From: DAOPYE01 sp035352715
GTDB taxonomy: Bacteria; Acidobacteriota; Holophagae; Holophagales; Holophagaceae
Length of the DNA: 8,669 nt
Direction: 5' to 3'
Assembly (NCBI GenBank): GCA_035352715.1
Contig: DAOPYE010000102.1
Span: forward strand, 1 to 8,669
Shown here: positions 6,735 to 8,669 of the stretch, in pieces
Position numbering within the stretch: position 1 is the first letter of the stretch
Layout: each line of letters opens with the position of its first letter
The notes under the pieces: model-generated
The model's database searches: none
Seen by the model: only the letters and a program-made list of their open reading frames with translations
What the model was told of the DNA's origin: nothing
Program-made: the position numbers and the translations under genes

Positions 6735-7403
6735 ATGCCCCTGTGCTTTGATCTGGATGGAACCCTTGGATCTTTTGGAGGAGGCTATGCGCTGCTGCGC
6801 CAAGCCCTGGGGAGCCTTTGGGGGCAGGAACCCACCGTCGAAGATCTGATGTCCTGCAAGGGCAGTACGGATTGGGAGATCGTGGACGAGCTGCACCGGC
6901 GCATCCTGGGGACGCCGCTCGCGGAAGATGATTACGAACGCTACGACCGCGCCTGCCTCGCACTGTTCCAGGCTGCTTTTTATCCGGGCGGACGTCAGCC
7001 GGTGGTCTTTCAGGGCATTATCTCGGGCATGACCCACCTGCTGGACAAGGGGCATCGCCTCCAGCTCGTCTCCGGAAACACGCCGGGGGTGCTGGAATTC
7101 AAGGCGAAAGCCCTGGGCCTGGATCCCCGAGTCCGGCTTCTGGGAAGCCTTCCTCATCTGGATCGCGCGAGCCTCATTCTCAGGGCGCTGGAAGATGGTC
7201 CGGGGCCGCACCTATACGTGGGGGATCGCCCCCACGACCACGCGGCGGCCATGGCCGCGGGCCTGCCATTCCTGGGCGTGGGGGACGCGGTGCCTGGCGA
7301 TCATCCGATCCTGAGCGTCGATGCCGAAGCGGAGCACCTGGTCCAGGCCGTGGAAGCCCTGCTGGCGGATCAATCCACCGTGAAGGAAGCCAGGAATGCC
7401 TGA
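6735..7403 (+). CDS. HAD-superfamily hydrolase, phosphoglycolate-phosphatase-like
   Basis: This is a predicted cytosolic Mg-dependent phosphatase of 222 residues. Motif I is FDLDGTL, with the nucleophile D6 and acid/base D8. A helical C1-type cap occupies about residues 15-90. Motif II is LVSGNT (S113), a motif III Lys is K123 or K125 in EFKAKALGL, and motif IV is YVGDRPHDHAAAMAAG (D164, D168), which fits the Gph/PpaX-type layout and length. All catalytic positions look intact. The substrate cannot be read from the sequence: phosphoglycolate, pyrophosphate or a nucleotide or sugar phosphate are all possible. The ATG at 6735 has a modest GGAACGAGA upstream. The gene is divergent from the pentapeptide gene, and its last 34 bases overlap the 3' end of the convergent lipoprotein gene. 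Confidence 0.88.
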   Translation: MPLCFDLDGTLGSFGGGYALLRQALGSLWGQEPTVEDLMSCKGSTDWEIVDELHRRILGTPLAEDDYERYDRACLALFQAAFYPGGRQPVVFQGIISGMTHLLDKGHRLQLVSGNTPGVLEFKAKALGLDPRVRLLGSLPHLDRASLILRALEDGPGPHLYVGDRPHDHAAAMAAGLPFLGVGDAVPGDHPILSVDAEAEHLVQAVEALLADQSTVKEARNA

Positions 7404-7891
7404 GCCTTTCCGCCCTGGTCCCAGTCCCTGTCGCGCCCGGAGGTGGCCTGGGCGCGATAGATGCGCCCGCGGCGGGTGATCACGACGCCGCCGGTGCGAG
7501 CGGAGGCTACCCGTGCCCGGTAGCTGAAGCCGGGCCCCTGCTCCGAGGGCAGGGAGGCGATATCCAGAGCCCCCAGGCGGAAGGTCAGAAAGCGCTGGAA
7601 GGTGTCCAGGATTTCCTGGGGGGTGGTACCGCCTTGGTTGCCCGTGGGAAGGTTTCCCACCTGAACGAAATAGCTCTCAACCATGTTTCCGAAGGAGGTG
7701 CACTCGGTGCTGAACCATTCCATGTCGCCATAGGGCGTGGGTTCTGTGAATCGGTTCCTGCGAGCTTCTTCCGGGAATACGGCGTTGAAGCCGGCGGCGG
7801 TGTCATGGAACGGCGTGGGGCGTCGTTCTTCGCAGCCTATTCCCGTCAGTGACAGTACGGAAACCAGTAGGAGCGAAGCGTTCCATCTCAT
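7370..7891 (-). CDS. Small predicted lipoprotein of unknown function
   Basis: The 173-residue protein starts with a short basic end, a hydrophobic stretch (residues 5-19) and a Cys at 20 in LTGIGC. This meets the broad lipobox pattern, although the -3 residue is Gly rather than the usual Leu. The mature part has the layout FNAVFPEEARR... YFVQVGNLP... FSYRARV... GRIYRAQATS... AQAFLASF. This resembles, from memory, a widespread group of small secreted beta-rich proteins that open with an F-x-V-x-FP segment and end in FlxSF, but I cannot name the family. The ATG at 7891 overlaps the stop of the kinase gene as ATGA, with AAGGAG upstream, so the two are translationally coupled. Its 3' end runs 34 bp into the convergent phosphatase gene. 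Confidence 0.82.
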   Translation of the reverse strand: MRWNASLLLVSVLSLTGIGCEERRPTPFHDTAAGFNAVFPEEARRNRFTEPTPYGDMEWFSTECTSFGNMVESYFVQVGNLPTGNQGGTTPQEILDTFQRFLTFRLGALDIASLPSEQGPGFSYRARVASARTGGVVITRRGRIYRAQATSGRDRDWDQGGKAQAFLASFTVD

Positions 7892-8669
7892 GCGAATTGT
7901 CTCCTTACGGCCGCAAGCACCTCCTTGACGCGGCAGGGCTTGGAGAGGAAGTCCACGAACGGATCCTCCCCGATGGCGGCCATCGCCTCCCGCTGGCTGT
8001 ATCCGCTCATGAGGACCACCGGCTTGCGGGGGTCCAGTTTGCGGATTTCAGCCAATACTTCGCCGCCTCCCATGCGCGGCATGGTCAGATCCAGCAACAC
8101 CGCGGAGATCGAACTGCGATGGCGCACGTAGGCTCCGAACCCGTCCACGCCGTCGGCGGCTTCGATCACCTTGAAACCGCTCGCCTCTAGGCATTCCTTG
8201 AGCACGACGCGAATCGTGGCTTCGTCATCCACGAGAAGCACCACCTGCTGTCCTCCCGCGATGGGCGTGCCTTCGTCATCGGGGTCGGGCATGGCTTCCT
8301 TCTCGGCGACGGGGAAATACAGCGTGCACTCAGAACCGGTTTCCGGACTGGTCTTCACCAGCAAGGCGCCGTGATGTTCGGATGCGATCCCCTTTACAGT
8401 CAGCAGGCCGAGTCCGCGGCCAGGGTGTTTGCTCCTGAAGCAGGGATCGGCGACGCCGCTCAGGGTTTCCTCTCCCATGCCCAGGCCCGAATCCTTCACC
8501 CTGAGATAGACGAAATCCCCCGAGAGTCCCTCCAGTGAGGGATCCCCGTCGCCGGCTAGGTGGCATGCGCCCGTCTGCACGATGACCTCGCCTTTGCCCG
8601 CGCCCAGGGATTCTGAGGCGTTGACAACGAGATGCAGCAGCGCATAGCGGGCCTGGTTTGGATCGAGGT
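7888..8669 (-). CDS. Hybrid histidine kinase, C-terminal part (HATPase plus receiver domain)
   Basis: The reading frame is open to the window edge, so the N-terminus (sensor and His-phosphoacceptor region) is missing. 259 residues are visible. The ATPase domain has an N-box at the start (LLHLVVNASESLG, N16), a G1 box DSGLGMGEE (about 59-67) and a G2 box GRGLGL (about 83-88). The F-box region reads ADPCFRSKHPG instead of the common FEPFFTTK. A charged linker (about 120-138) leads to a CheY-like receiver, with an acidic pair in LVDDE (about 147-148), the phosphoacceptor D193 in LLDLTMPRMGG, S221 in MSGYS, and K243 in LSKP. A phosphorelay within the protein, or to a separate phosphotransfer partner, is expected. 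A GTG at 8580 is in frame but lies after the N-box, so it is not the true start. The stop overlaps the lipoprotein ATG. Confidence 0.93.
   Translation of the reverse strand, partial: LDPNQARYALLHLVVNASESLGAGKGEVIVQTGACHLAGDGDPSLEGLSGDFVYLRVKDSGLGMGEETLSGVADPCFRSKHPGRGLGLLTVKGIASEHHGALLVKTSPETGSECTLYFPVAEKEAMPDPDDEGTPIAGGQQVVLLVDDEATIRVVLKECLEASGFKVIEAADGVDGFGAYVRHRSSISAVLLDLTMPRMGGGEVLAEIRKLDPRKPVVLMSGYSQREAMAAIGEDPFVDFLSKPCRVKEVLAAVRRQFA
7901..7906 (-). promoter_or_regulatory. Ribosome binding site of the lipoprotein gene, inside the kinase gene
   Basis: AAGGAG on the minus strand, 9 bases before the ATG at 7891. It lies within the last codons of the kinase reading frame, which supports both the start choice and coupled translation. 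Confidence 0.75.

Noticed and set aside
6642..7211. A 189-residue minus-strand open frame
   Set aside because: It is antisense to the HAD phosphatase and its translation has no recognisable pattern.
8578..8580. GTG as the start of the kinase gene
   Set aside because: The same frame continues upstream to the window edge and encodes the N-box (LLHLVVNASES), so the GTG is internal.

Overview
The window comes from a GC-rich Gram-negative-type bacterial chromosome. The gene content (a futalosine-pathway-type UbiA prenyltransferase, a bactofilin paired with an M23 peptidase, a hybrid histidine kinase and a very large pentapeptide-repeat protein) would fit a menaquinone-using, environmental bacterium. 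I lean weakly towards Acidobacteriota of the Holophaga/Geothrix kind, but nothing here proves the taxon. There are no tRNA or rRNA genes, transposases, integrases, CRISPR arrays or prophage genes.

Layout. (1) Positions 1-1122, minus: guaA (GMP synthase), with its C-terminus cut by the window edge. (2) 1123-1562: a 440-bp divergent gap with no convincing gene. (3) 1563-4003, plus: a three-gene run of a UbiA/MqnP-type prenyltransferase, a membrane-anchored M23 (LytM-type) endopeptidase and a bactofilin. The peptidase and bactofilin are only 8 bp apart, the close pairing known from cell-shape systems. (4) 4028-4058: a perfect 13-bp hairpin that serves as a shared terminator for the converging bactofilin and pentapeptide genes. 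(5) 4079-6421, minus: a single 780-residue protein built almost wholly of A(D/N)LxX pentapeptide repeats, with two related insertions and one four-residue register slip. (6) 6422-6734: a 313-bp divergent promoter region. (7) 6735-7403, plus: a HAD-superfamily phosphatase whose 3' end overlaps the next gene by 34 bp, tail to tail. (8) 7370-8669, minus: a hybrid histidine kinase (ATPase plus receiver domain, N-terminus outside the window) translationally coupled through an ATGA overlap to a small predicted lipoprotein.

How they work together. The M23 enzyme and bactofilin probably act as one module: a cytoskeletal polymer under the inner membrane positions a periplasmic peptidoglycan hydrolase. 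The prenyltransferase upstream is likely co-transcribed but belongs to quinone biosynthesis. The kinase and lipoprotein form a second unit, perhaps a signalling protein with an envelope partner. The pentapeptide protein stands alone in its own transcription unit and is the least explained gene. It should fold as a long right-handed quadrilateral beta-helix rod, and its size is well above that of the characterised gyrase-protecting members.
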